Below are positions 8,601-16,583 of a DNA stretch of 30,145 nt, piece after piece. Numbering within the stretch: position 1 is the stretch's first letter; every line of letters starts with the position of its first letter. This DNA is from Chrysochromulina parva (lineage: Eukaryota > Haptophyta > Prymnesiales > Chrysochromulinaceae): the NCBI GenBank assembly GCA_002887195.1, contig PJAB01000307.1, positions 1 through 30,145 on the forward strand, given 5' to 3'. A model generated the notes under the pieces. That model was not told where the DNA came from. It saw only the letters and a list, made by a program, of their open reading frames with translations, and searched no databases. The position numbers were made by a program, and so were the translations under genes.

Positions 8601-11136
8601 GCTCCTTGCCATCGAGCGTCGCGCTCAACCGAGGAGGTTGGCCACTGCCGCCGACCGCTGCGGTCGGATCGTCATCCACGCCGGCGGAGATGTTGGTGGC
8701 GGCGACGATGGTGGCGGCAAAGGTGGAGATGGTGGCGGCAACATCGTGCGCGTCGGGCCGTCCCTCTTGAATTGGACCGTTCGAGTGAGTGCATGAACGC
8801 CTGCAACCACGCGGCGGGCGTGTAGAATGGGACAGAGAGTGCGTGAACCAAGGGCGCTCCTTGCGCAAGGCAGCGAGCGGCATGAGCAGCCAGCCGCGAT
8901 AGACCTGCCGCAAGGCCTTGAGCGCTTGACTCTGCTCCGTTGAGGAACCTCTGCCGCCATCGCAACGGCGGCCAACAGCCTCGACCGCATCCACATGTCC
9001 GAGGAGCCGCGGCAGCTGTGGCAGGACCTGCCGCCAAATCGACAAGTAGTCGGCCACCTCATCCCGCTGAGCGGCCGTCTTGATCGGCAGTATGTCGTAC
9101 TGGGGGCAGAGCGACGCCACAATCTCTTCGATGAGCCTCGTCTTGCCCACTCCCGTCTCGCCGCGCAGCACGACCACGAAGCCCTCTCTGCTCTTGTGGA
9201 AGCCCCTCAGCGCCTGCTCGCACGAGTGCATCAGGCTCTGCTGGCCCACAAGCGCATTCTCGTACAAGAGGTTGCTCCCACTACTGCAGTGAGACAAGCC
9301 GCCAGATCTGCCGCGCGTTACCTCGGTCCGAAGCTCCGGCTCGTAGTAGTTCGAGTCGATCTTGTCGACCACGCGGAACTTTATTACGGGATCTTCGAAG
9401 CCTTTCATGACCACCTTGGGCAGCTCATCAAAGTCGAACTTGTCCGTCACGAGCGCCTTGTCGTGTGTCGTCTGGTTGACGAGCACCTCATTGACTGCCT
9501 GACTCATGAAGCGCGCCGCCATGTTGACCATCACGCCGTACTCGGTGTACTCGCCGCGCGAGCTCGAGCCCACATAGCCGATGAACACGGTGCCTGTCGT
9601 GATGCCGATGTTGGCCTTGAGGCGCATCGGGCGGATCTGGTCGCGGATGAGCAGGGCGCACCGGATGGCGCGCGCCGGGTCGTCCGAAAAGTACAGCGGT
9701 GGCAAGCCGAAGGTGATCTTCACGCACGTGCCCTTGTCATCGATGGAGACGCGCGAAAGAGAGCCCTTGTACACGTATACAGCGGACAGGATCAGGTACA
9801 CGACTCTCTGGAAGCGCTCGACGAAGTCGCCGTCTGAATAGTGCAGACCACCGATGCGGCAGAACATCATCGTCACCTCGCGGAACTGCGAGGCGGCCTG
9901 CAGCTTGCCTGTGACCAGGTGCGGGCGCAGCGGACCGGGCGCGTACACGTAGAAGCTACGCAGTGCCTCCTCGGGCACCACCGGCGACGACTTGAGCTGC
10001 TCCTCGAGTACGGCGCGCCAGTGCGGCGGCAAAGGCGGTTGCCGATGGCACTTGGTGATGATCTTGAAGCCGGGCCCGAACTTTCCCGTCTTGTCGTTGG
10101 GCACGGCTGTCCCTACGCAATGCGGCTGGACCAGCACCCATGCTTCTGGCGAGACGCACAGTTGACCTGTTTCGGCCTGCTGCTCGGCGTCTGAGAGCTG
10201 CCGGAGCGCATGCCCGGCCACGACGAACTCGCGGCGCAGAAAGTTGCCGAGGTCGACACCCTGCACGGCGCCCGCTCCCAGCCCGAGGTGCAGCTGGAGC
10301 ATGACACCCTCCTTGGTGTCCCAGTTGTTGAGCTGCTGCAACTGCTCAAGCCCGCACGCGACCGCTCGGTGCGTGAGCGTCTCGAGCGACTCGCCGCACG
10401 TGTTGGACGACCAGATGGACATGATGGCGTCACCGCCAAACTTGATTACGTCGCCGCTGAAGCGCGTGACCATATTGATGAGTTCCTCGAAGAATCGGTT
10501 GATGATGCTGTTGAGGATCTCAGCCCCCTCATTCCCACGCTCCTTGAGCAACTGGTTGGTCAGCTTCGTGAAGCCAGAGATGTCGCTGAAGAGCACGGCT
10601 GCGTTGAAGTCTTGCGCGTAGCCCTGATCGCCCAAATGCTGGAGCGAGTCGGAGCTGCAATTCACGTACGCCTTTTCGCCGTTCGGACCTACGAGCGGCT
10701 CGCTATAGTAGCGAGTGGCCACCTCGACGGGTACGAAGCGCAGCAGCGACATGACGTACTTGCTCATATCCTCCTTGGTCATCGTCGAGGTGTCAAATCC
10801 GCCGGCCGCGCGAGCGTCGGCAACCGTGAAGTTGCCAGCCGCTGTCTTGAGGCGATGCCTCTCGATGGCCGTGCGCCAGCCGGTTGGGCGGCTACCGGCC
10901 ACCGGGCTCGACAGCTGCTCGACCATCGCACTCGACGCTGTCGTGGATGGGCCCGCGTTACTGCCGCCGCCTGTGTTGCTGGTGCTGGTGCTGGTGCTGG
11001 TGCTGGTGCTGGTGCTGGTGCTGGTGCTGGTGTTTATGCTGGTGATGCTGCTGCTGGTGCTGCTGCTGCCGAAGCGGCTGCTGAAGCTGTCTAATGCCGC
11101 TCCTACCCAGTCCCCCGACGAGGTGGCGTCCACCAT
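5605..11136 (-). CDS. Soluble-type adenylyl cyclase (ADCY10-like), giant
   Basis: About 1843 aa, predicted to make cAMP from ATP in the cytosol. The order is that of animal soluble adenylyl cyclase: two class III catalytic domains, a P-loop ATPase, then a long helical TPR-like C-terminus. C1 (about residues 178-340) has the two metal-binding Asp residues, D185 in FSDISGFT and D236 in KFGGDA. C2 (about 418-590) has the adenine-contacting K468 (DDKG) and T531 and the transition-state pair N538 and R542 (EYTEYGVMVNMAAR), spaced exactly as in human sAC. K232 matches human K95, which binds bicarbonate. Walker A is GETGVGKT (659-666) and Walker B ALLIIEDAQ (about 924-932). A Thr-Ser repeat lies at 36-53. 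The ATG at 11136 is used; the frame continues upstream only via GTG. About 30 codons near residue 762 look out of frame (see findings), so the assembly or splicing there is suspect. Confidence 0.9.
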   Translation of the reverse strand: MVDATSSGDWVGAALDSFSSRFGSSSTSSSITSINTSTSTSTSTSTSTSTSTSNTGGGSNAGPSTTASSAMVEQLSSPVAGSRPTGWRTAIERHRLKTAAGNFTVADARAAGGFDTSTMTKEDMSKYVMSLLRFVPVEVATRYYSEPLVGPNGEKAYVNCSSDSLQHLGDQGYAQDFNAAVLFSDISGFTKLTNQLLKERGNEGAEILNSIINRFFEELINMVTRFSGDVIKFGGDAIMSIWSSNTCGESLETLTHRAVACGLEQLQQLNNWDTKEGVMLQLHLGLGAGAVQGVDLGNFLRREFVVAGHALRQLSDAEQQAETGQLCVSPEAWVLVQPHCVGTAVPNDKTGKFGPGFKIITKCHRQPPLPPHWRAVLEEQLKSSPVVPEEALRSFYVYAPGPLRPHLVTGKLQAASQFREVTMMFCRIGGLHYSDGDFVERFQRVVYLILSAVYVYKGSLSRVSIDDKGTCVKITFGLPPLYFSDDPARAIRCALLIRDQIRPMRLKANIGITTGTVFIGYVGSSSRGEYTEYGVMVNMAARFMSQAVNEVLVNQTTHDKALVTDKFDFDELPKVVMKGFEDPVIKFRVVDKIDSNYYEPELRTEVTRGRSGGLSHCSSGSNLLYENALVGQQSLMHSCEQALRGFHKSREGFVVVLRGETGVGKTRLIEEIVASLCPQYDILPIKTAAQRDEVADYLSIWRQVLPQLPRLLGHVDAVEAVGRRCDGGRGSSTEQSQALKALRQVYRGWLLMPLAALRKERPWFTHSLSHSTRPPRGCRRSCTHSNGPIQEGRPDAHDVAATISTFAATIVAATNISAGVDDDPTAAVGGSGQPPRLSATLDGKERHGYDWQGQAAAEMMEMEQLERFKKHEGLLNTVIDCGLTMSDETLSLSEESRQALTRHMLAHMLEAALGDLEAKLSKRALLIIEDAQAMDSVSWTLLAHVAEKIENMAIFLTMGTGVSGMGGSTSVLGGAGDLASSVLGCPAKYGGALGTTQGGSAMGEMPPEALKFLQLPRVLTHEVRPLDTRYVHELLCHCVGAQMVVDNVVQAVFQRTLGNPLYCIELATTMVQQQVITVHNDVCRLAIRPDQLETMVPISMHAAISNKIDHLSSQCAACIKAAAVMGMEFPAVVLAALGLDGMQTAAEREALLSTLLVARMIEKVQLSNGWGRFLDGGVAGESLSGGVYRFQSWMLREVAYNSLPFEERRAKHFAIAKWIEKTIATVLEGDPDPRDRLWLYPMLSDHWLQMTGADAAILAVSYLDRAAKAALEASMHREAIGLIKKELRVLRERLQASNTETQQALANAMLAEAHLAVGELPEAKEVIMNALEVLDRPVEGSKELMRARQRYELRWLRRPLVAKEWRRLYFRKPLDEGCALMVARLYENLGRTAYLLEEVELHDMAVLRCLNLSELLRRHQAAKSLRATVIGADKALQPQTEQLARAYAAACIIERIAHDAPLAARFLGRTNRLVSELDNPPSLTLYTNMRFGQSAMREANWKRAEAALRAAAVAGDAVYSGRRGEEVSHELGLVLYMSGQLEEAHRVFTDARETCAARHDVPMLCLLTVGLCVPLLSFGRADEALELLHVMLETMPQYMKSTSTSLNMLGLQAFAHTRTEAPDFESARALAIEALASITLSTSFQLVSFWGLTAAIEALFGALATAAESAFDLTETRRLFHRQGTEQCVCTAPPPGPNQKLAFAVAMPDKDQFSFALLVESLEVFARFAKQHAAALPRQLLYEGRLRLLYGRKAEALDYFARARDEAGSRSMLYEVGLASLELYTLESHRDGLEKTATALTKMGAHVEATRARDALLKLPEGLRDSARTASINLSSVYLGQVV
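10981..11028. repeat. Hexanucleotide microsatellite (GGTGCT)8
   Basis: Eight tandem GGTGCT units inside the adenylyl cyclase gene, read on the minus strand as alternating Thr-Ser in the disordered N-terminus. Its length is likely to vary between strains, by whole dipeptides and so without frameshift. Confidence 0.92.
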
Positions 11137-11479
11137 TAGATTACTTCTGAGGTATGCCTTCCAAAATCGGAAACGCGCGACGCACCTTTTGGTTCCGCCC
11201 GATTTCTCGTCTCGGATAAGATTCCGCACCCCTAAAGGATCCGTGCTGTGCACTAGCTCCTGGTAAGTGGCGTGTGTGAGTACGTGTCAGAAATCACACG
11301 TACGTTCCCACCATAAACATTTGTACACACAGCCAATGGATTTAACACCACAGACACCGGACAGGCGTACATACGGATTCGGTTACCATTAGCTTAGGGA
11401 CCCTGGACCCCCTTACCACAGCCATACTCGCTTAGCCGCCGGTCCGGGCCACATTCACATTCACACTGACAAACAAATC
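11137..11479. promoter_or_regulatory. Shared upstream region of divergent cyclase and D27 genes
   Basis: 343 nt separate the two divergent ATGs (11136 minus, 11480 plus). No coding frame belongs here. By position it must carry the start-site regions of both genes. No canonical TATA box or named element was identified. Confidence 0.5.
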
Positions 11480-12232
11480 ATGACGCTGATGAGCATATTA
11501 TTGGCCACGCGCTCGCTGTCGCTTCCAACAGCTGCATCGGCACCTGCTCAACGCGCAACCGCCGCCAATCTGTGCCGTCCACCGCCTGTGTTACATCCAT
11601 CTGTGGCATCGCCCGTGGACCAAGCGTTGCTCTCCCTCTTTCGGTGGCAGCTCCGGCAGCAGACGGGCTTTTACGATCCGACGCCCGGCTTCGAAGGAAT
11701 GATGATCGAACTTCGCGCGTATCAGCGGAGCCACACCGTTGAAGAGCAGGCAGACTGCTCTTCGCGGATCATGGCTGCCATGGCCGGCCCACTGCCGGAG
11801 ATCTTTCGAGTGCTGGGCTCGCACGCCGATTGGGCTCCTGCAGCGCTGGCCTTCTTCACACGCCCATTCCTACACTTTCTCGTAGGGAACATGACCTTGA
11901 CTCAGCGTGCCCTCGGCGACGAACGCGCCGGCGGTGTCCTCGTCGAACGCTGCGCGGTGCTCGAGCACGGCGGGTGCAAGGGATTGTGCTTGCACATGTG
12001 CAAGATTCCGACGGAGCGGATGTTTGCCGCTCGGTGGGGCCTGCCGCTGACCATGCGACCCAATTTCGAAACTTACGAATGCCAGCTCAGCTTTGGGCTC
12101 GCGCCACTTCCCATCGATCTCGATCCTTACATTCCGATTGGATGCCTCTCGCACTGTCCCGCGGCCGGTGCCATCCACGGTGATGCGCGGCTGGCAGGCC
12201 AGGCTCAAGATCAGCCTCTAGATGGCACATGA
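11480..12232 (+). CDS. D27-like beta-carotene isomerase family protein (DUF4033)
   Basis: 250 aa. Residues about 150-228 carry the DUF4033 signature of plant DWARF27: VLVERCAVLE, CKGLCLHMCKIPTE, MRPNFETYECQLSFG and GCLSHCPA. The seven family cysteines are present (C158, C166, C170, C174, C201, C222, C226). Plant D27 is an iron-containing plastid enzyme that isomerises all-trans to 9-cis beta-carotene, the first step toward strigolactones; algal members are less well characterised and may act on other carotenoids. Residues 1-24 (MTLMSILLATRSLSLPTAAS) are Ser/Ala/Leu-rich without acidic residues, compatible with plastid targeting. The start is the ATG at 11480. It sits between two cyclase genes, head-to-head with the first and 298 nt upstream of the second. 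The exact substrate cannot be told from the sequence. Confidence 0.88.
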   Translation: MTLMSILLATRSLSLPTAASAPAQRATAANLCRPPPVLHPSVASPVDQALLSLFRWQLRQQTGFYDPTPGFEGMMIELRAYQRSHTVEEQADCSSRIMAAMAGPLPEIFRVLGSHADWAPAALAFFTRPFLHFLVGNMTLTQRALGDERAGGVLVERCAVLEHGGCKGLCLHMCKIPTERMFAARWGLPLTMRPNFETYECQLSFGLAPLPIDLDPYIPIGCLSHCPAAGAIHGDARLAGQAQDQPLDGT

Positions 12233-12452
12233 GATAGTGCAGGCTGCGGTGCAGCTTAACGATAAATCTGTGCAACCCTTTTTCATCACCATACCTACTG
12301 TCGTCGTCTCTCCGCTCCGTATTCGGAACTCGCAGACCTTGGACGCCTCCCCCGCACCGTGTTCTCCCCACTGCCCCCATTCGCAGACCGCGCGGCTCGG
12401 ACCGCGATCCAACACGCATCCGCGAGGATAAACGTCGTCTCATTCGGACACC

Positions 12453-12528
12453 TCCAATCAGAACTTACCTGAACTTTGTGAGAAATCGAGCGTCCCGTAG
12501 TGCGGGACGCGGTCAGCCTCTGATTGGA
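12453..12528. promoter_or_regulatory. Inverted CCAAT pair and hairpin before a cyclase start
   Basis: TCCAATCAGA at 12453-12462 and its exact complement TCTGATTGGA at 12519-12528 flank a hairpin GCGTCCCG (12490-12497) / CGGGACGC (12503-12510) with a 5-nt loop. The right arm ends 1 nt before the ATG at 12530. The CCAAT cores suggest a NF-Y-type site, but the whole array could instead fold in the 5' UTR of the mRNA. Confidence 0.6.
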
Positions 12529-12529
12529 C

Positions 12530-14090
12530 ATGGGTTGCGCGGCGAGCTCCGACCGCCGCCCGAACCCTCCAGACGATGATGCCACATCCACCGGTGACGC
12601 TGAACCCTATTTGCTCTCTGCTGACGTACTCCTTGCCGCAAGCGAGGCTGATCAGCAGAGGATGGCTGAGCTCGTGCAGCTCGGATTGGACCTATCGCTT
12701 CTAGCCATCGATGGCAGGCACGCCAAGGAGTGCTCCTTTGCCCGTGCCGCCGTCGAGGCGCGCGTACGTGTGTGCGCTTTCGACGCTCTTATCTTTTGGA
12801 AGCTGCAGCGGTCTGAGGGTGCGCATTCAGAGACACTCGTGTGCTCCGCGGCTGATGGCGCGGGGACAGATGGTCTGATTGGTCGCACCCAGAGCACTGG
12901 CAACGTCGGCGATACGGGCAAGGGCGCGCCAACCGCGTGCGCTGCAATCATGCGCAGTTCGAAGGTCGACGCGCCACTCGTCGTCGTCGAAGTCTCCAAC
13001 CGGACAACGAGCGCCGAGCTGCAGTCTCGCTACGGTCGTGCCGTGAGCACCGCGGTTTATGTTCCCGTCAACGCGCCTTCAGTGTGGGAGGCAGGCACGA
13101 TAGTCCATTATGGCGTACTCGAGGCAATCATGCACGCACGCCCCGAGAAAGTGAGGGCCGTGGAGGCCGCGACTACACCAGGTGCACCAGCAGCCGCTGA
13201 AGCCGCTGCAGCCGCTGCCTCCACGGCACTGTCTGATGTGACGCTGCAGCAGCTCCGCCAGTTGGGCAGCCACCTCGCCGCAAGCCTACAGACGTTTGCG
13301 CTGCTACACTCTGAAGAGCAAGGCGAGCGGCTACTCTATCGGATGATGCCCAAGCACATCGTCGCGCAGCTGCAGCAGCGGCGTACGGTCAGGGCCGCCG
13401 CCGCCGCCGCCGCGGCAGCTGCCACCAGTCCGCGATCACCCACTCCGAAGCCAGCCTCCACCTTTGCGCCTGCCTCCGCCTTCGCCGCCTTCGCCTCGGT
13501 CTCTACCTCTTCTTCCTCCTTGCCCATATCCCCCTCGACCGCCTCCGATGAGAACTTCATTGTCGACTCTTGTGAGCGCGCTTTCGTGCTCTTCTGCGAT
13601 CTCGAGGGCTTTACATCGTACTGCGCGCGCCGGCAGCCTTCCGAAGTCGTGACGACGCTGAATTCGCTCTTCGCCACCTTCGACGCGCTGCTGCCCCAGC
13701 ATCGCGTACACAAGGTGACGACTATCGGCGATTGTTACGTGGCCGCGGCGGGGCTGAGCTTCATGAGCAGCTCCACGCCGCAGCGCGACATTCTCGCGTT
13801 CGCCCTCGACCTCATCGCTGCGGTCCACGGGTTCCACACCGCCGATGGCGAGGTGCTACGCGTGCGCATTGGCATCCATGTCGGACCGATTGCGGCGGGC
13901 GTCGTGGGCGTGGCGATGCCGCGCTACGCGCTCTTCGGTGAGACGGTGACGGTGGCGGAACATCTCGAGGAGCGAGCTCTCCCCAACCGCATCCTTATCT
14001 CACGCGCCGTTCACCGTGCTCTCCTCGAGCCCCTTGACATTGCCAAGTCGCATGCTCACCATAGCGTGGGCGACGGTCATGAGGGCGGCT

Positions 14091-14121
<31 letters not shown>

Positions 14122-14911
14122 TGGTGGCGGTGTGTTCAGAGCCGACTTCGACAGTGGCGACGCGACTCGGGCGCCATGTCGGGCGCACTCGGCTGCAGAC
14201 GATCTGGGCATCACATTCGAGCCTCTTGAGGCACTTTCAGAGGGCCTCGAAGATCCAGCCACCTCGTCCGCCTCCAGTGATGCCTCGACAACCTCGACCA
14301 CCTCCGCCGTGTGCGCGGTGGAGGTGGACGAGGTGGACGCAGCCGCCGCTCCTTTGCTCGTGATGGAGGCATCGGAGCGACAGAGATCAGCGCGGCGGAT
14401 GCTGCTAGGAGACCTGACCACCGCTCATCTGAGCTACTTCCGCGGGCGCATACAGCCGACGGGTCATCGGGCTCGGGGCAGCCAAGAGCCGATGAGGCGC
14501 AAGGGGGCCACTAGCTCCGAGAGCTCGTGGGAGTTGCCGCGCCGCATCTCGTCCAGCGTCAGTGCGCGCGGCTCGAGCTCGCTCTCGAGCTCACTCGAGG
14601 CCTCACGCACAGGCGCGATGCCTGTGCGTGACGTGTGCAACTGCCTCTCCCTCTCGCGCTGTGAACGCGAGTCGCGCGGGTGCTCATCGAGGGAACTGCC
14701 GTCCGCTGCGCCGCATGATGGCTCGCACGCTCCAGAATATAAGGGCGACGCTGCTGGAATGTCCGTCCTGCCTGGGGTGGCGGCATCAGATAGGTTCAAA
14801 GATCGGGGGCCATCCAGCAGCACCACAGATACCGGTAGGTCCTCGGGGACCTCGGGGTCGGGCGGGAGCGCCCCATCTTCCACATCGGCGCGCGGTGACA
14901 TGAATGTGTGA
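12530..14911 (+). CDS. Membrane-anchored class III nucleotidyl cyclase-like protein
   Basis: 793 aa from the ATG at 12530 (two in-frame codons earlier there is only a TTG). The protein begins MGCAASS, a strong N-myristoylation plus palmitoylation pattern, so membrane attachment is likely. Residues about 40-210 form an unassigned, possibly GAF-like sensor. A helix with LLYRMMPKHIVAQL (about 268-281) resembles the linker before guanylyl cyclase domains. The catalytic domain spans about 350-500: metal-binding D357 (FCDLEGFTS) and D401 (TIGDCYV) are present. However, the usual transition-state Asn and Arg (VNTASRMES in other cyclases) are replaced by T474 and H478 (VTVAEHLEE), and the guanine-recognition Glu and Cys are T397 and A467. 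It may be catalytically weak, inactive, or unusual. The C-terminus is disordered, with poly-Gly from a GGC run near 14090-14122 and Ser-rich segments. A poly-Ala run lies near 13394-13423. Confidence 0.87.
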
Positions 14912-14991
14912 GTACGTTTATGAATCGCTCGTTGTAGGCAACGTATGTACTCTAAGTAGACTTTTTGACAATCACTCCTCTCACTGTACAC

Positions 14992-15957
14992 TCACAGCTC
15001 CTGGGCCTCGGCTTCCCGCTGACGCTGCTTAGCCTGCTTGCGAGCCACATGCTTCTTGAGCCCATTCAGGTTGGCCTGCGCACTCTCTACCAGCTTCGGA
15101 TCCATCTCGGGATCGGCGCTCACGACTGCTTGTGCCGCGTCGAGCGCCTTGGCCATGTACGTCACCGCCAACTCGTCGCGTCCCAGTTTCTCAAGCACGC
15201 CAGCCACGCCGTTGAGGCTCGCCGCGTGCTCCAGGCTGTGCATGAGGCTCGGCTCCGATGCGTACGCCTGCTCGGCCTGCAAAGCTTGCTCCAAGGCGTC
15301 GGACAGCTCGCCAACGGCCGCCAAGGCCTGTGCATACTGCACGCGCAGCTGCGCCACCCCAGCAATCGTCGGCACCTCCTGCCCCTTGGGAGCTGGCCCC
15401 TTTGCCTCCTGAATCCCGAGGAGCTCTGTGTAGCCCTTGATCGCGGCCCTCGGCTGGTTGGCCTGCAGCGCCGCGTAAGCCGCCTTGCCGAGCGTCATCT
15501 CGTAGCCGGGATGGCTTGAGCCGGAACTCTCGCGCATTGCCTCGAGCAGGTTGTTGTACACCTTGCGCGCCAGGTCATAGTCGCTGGCCTGCATGTGCGC
15601 ATCTGCCATCTTGTCAAGCGCCATCGCGTATCGAGGGTCGCCGCGGCCGTGCAGCGCCATGAGCACTTCGGAGCCCTCCTCCAATGCTGCGATCGCCTCG
15701 GACTGCTGATTCAGCTGCCTATATATCCCACCAAGATCGACCAACAGGTCAGCCGCCCACTGCGTGGGCTTCGTCTCCTTTTGCCGCAGCTCATGCAACG
15801 CCTCCCTTAGCAGCTTCCGCGCGAGCGTCAGCTTGCCCTCGGTGGTGGCTCGGCGAGCTTCCGCACGCACGGCTTCGAAGTCTACCGAGCGTGACGAGCT
15901 ACCGAGCGCGAGCGCGACGATTGCAAGGACGAGCACGAGGGCCGTCACGCCTCGCAT
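14992..15957 (-). CDS. Secretory-pathway TPR protein, kinesin light chain-like repeats
   Basis: 321 aa from the ATG at 15957. Residues 1-20 (RGVTALVLVLAIVALALGSS) form a clear signal peptide or signal anchor. The rest is alpha-helical with several 42-residue TPR units of the kinesin light chain type (LLVDLGGIYRQLNQQSEAIAALEEG; ALDKMADAHMQASDYDLARKVYNNLL; ASLNGVAGVLEKLGRDELAVTYMAKAL). It ends in a basic helix (KKHVARKQAKQRQREAEAQEL). TPRs bind other proteins, so a scaffold or chaperone role in the ER lumen, secretory pathway or plastid is plausible; the last four residues (AQEL) only faintly resemble an ER-retention tail. The gene converges with the cyclase-like gene, 80 nt between stop codons. 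The frame runs on to 16056 only through a GTG. Confidence 0.8.
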   Translation of the reverse strand: MRGVTALVLVLAIVALALGSSSRSVDFEAVRAEARRATTEGKLTLARKLLREALHELRQKETKPTQWAADLLVDLGGIYRQLNQQSEAIAALEEGSEVLMALHGRGDPRYAMALDKMADAHMQASDYDLARKVYNNLLEAMRESSGSSHPGYEMTLGKAAYAALQANQPRAAIKGYTELLGIQEAKGPAPKGQEVPTIAGVAQLRVQYAQALAAVGELSDALEQALQAEQAYASEPSLMHSLEHAASLNGVAGVLEKLGRDELAVTYMAKALDAAQAVVSADPEMDPKLVESAQANLNGLKKHVARKQAKQRQREAEAQEL

Positions 15958-16583
15958 GAAGAAATCACCGAATCGGGAGATGATTCCCTTGGCGCACTTC
16001 CATTCACACGACCGACACGACGCGTTCGATCGACACACGACCGACCTCCAGTTCACCAGTAGTCGCAGATAAAGCCGAAGCTAGCCGACCGCAGCCTGTC
16101 CTCGAAAAGGCGCATTACCTCGCGCGCTCCAACCTAAGTTATCCTGGAGGAGAAAGAGGCTGATATCGTGATATGAAGGCTGCGAAGCCAGCCGACCGCA
16201 AGCGCATGCTTATCCACCTGACGCTCGGCGCTGATGAGAAAGAGTTGGTGGAGGGCGAGGAGGGGGAGGAGGGAGAGGAGGGCGATGATGGCGAGGAAGA
16301 CAACGAGGGAGGCGTGAGCAGAGCCAGCGTCAGAAAGCGAGGCCGAGGGGTCTCGAGGGCGACGGGAAGACGCTAGACGGCGTCTTAAAGACGGCGAGGA
16401 CGACGGCGAAAAGGGCGAGCAAGAGAGCGATGAGAATTCGCGCGTGTGATACAGCTATTTGCACGTGCTCGTGTGGTAAACACATGTTCCGTGCAAGCCA
16501 CGAGATTAGGTAAATCCTTCTCGATCCTGAACTCGGCGTGCCGATGCACAGCCGAGCGGTTATCGAACGTGACAGACACATAT
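15958..16583. other. Intergenic region between TPR and K+ channel genes
   Basis: A small plus-strand frame (16173-16376, 67 aa) is made almost entirely of Glu/Gly/Asp from a GAG/GGA purine run and then Arg; I do not regard it as a gene. The region also carries a repeat (16461-16520) that recurs upstream of the K+ channel gene. The purine-rich block at 16246-16310 is the other visible structure. Confidence 0.5.
16461..16520 (+). repeat. Diverged direct repeat, copy 1 (3' flank of K+ channel)
   Basis: Begins GCACGTGCTCGTGT (16461-16474), continues to GCAAGCCACGA and ends AAATCCTTC (16512-16520). The same landmarks, in the same order, occur at 18864-18915. The start contains a CACGTG (G-box) core. 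Confidence 0.65.

Noticed and set aside
7807..8796. 329-aa plus-strand frame rich in His and Arg
   Set aside because: Antisense to the adenylyl cyclase; composition is that of a shadow frame.
16173..16376. 67-aa Glu/Gly-rich plus frame
   Set aside because: Produced by a purine-rich repeat and ending in Arg-rich sequence; no conserved feature.
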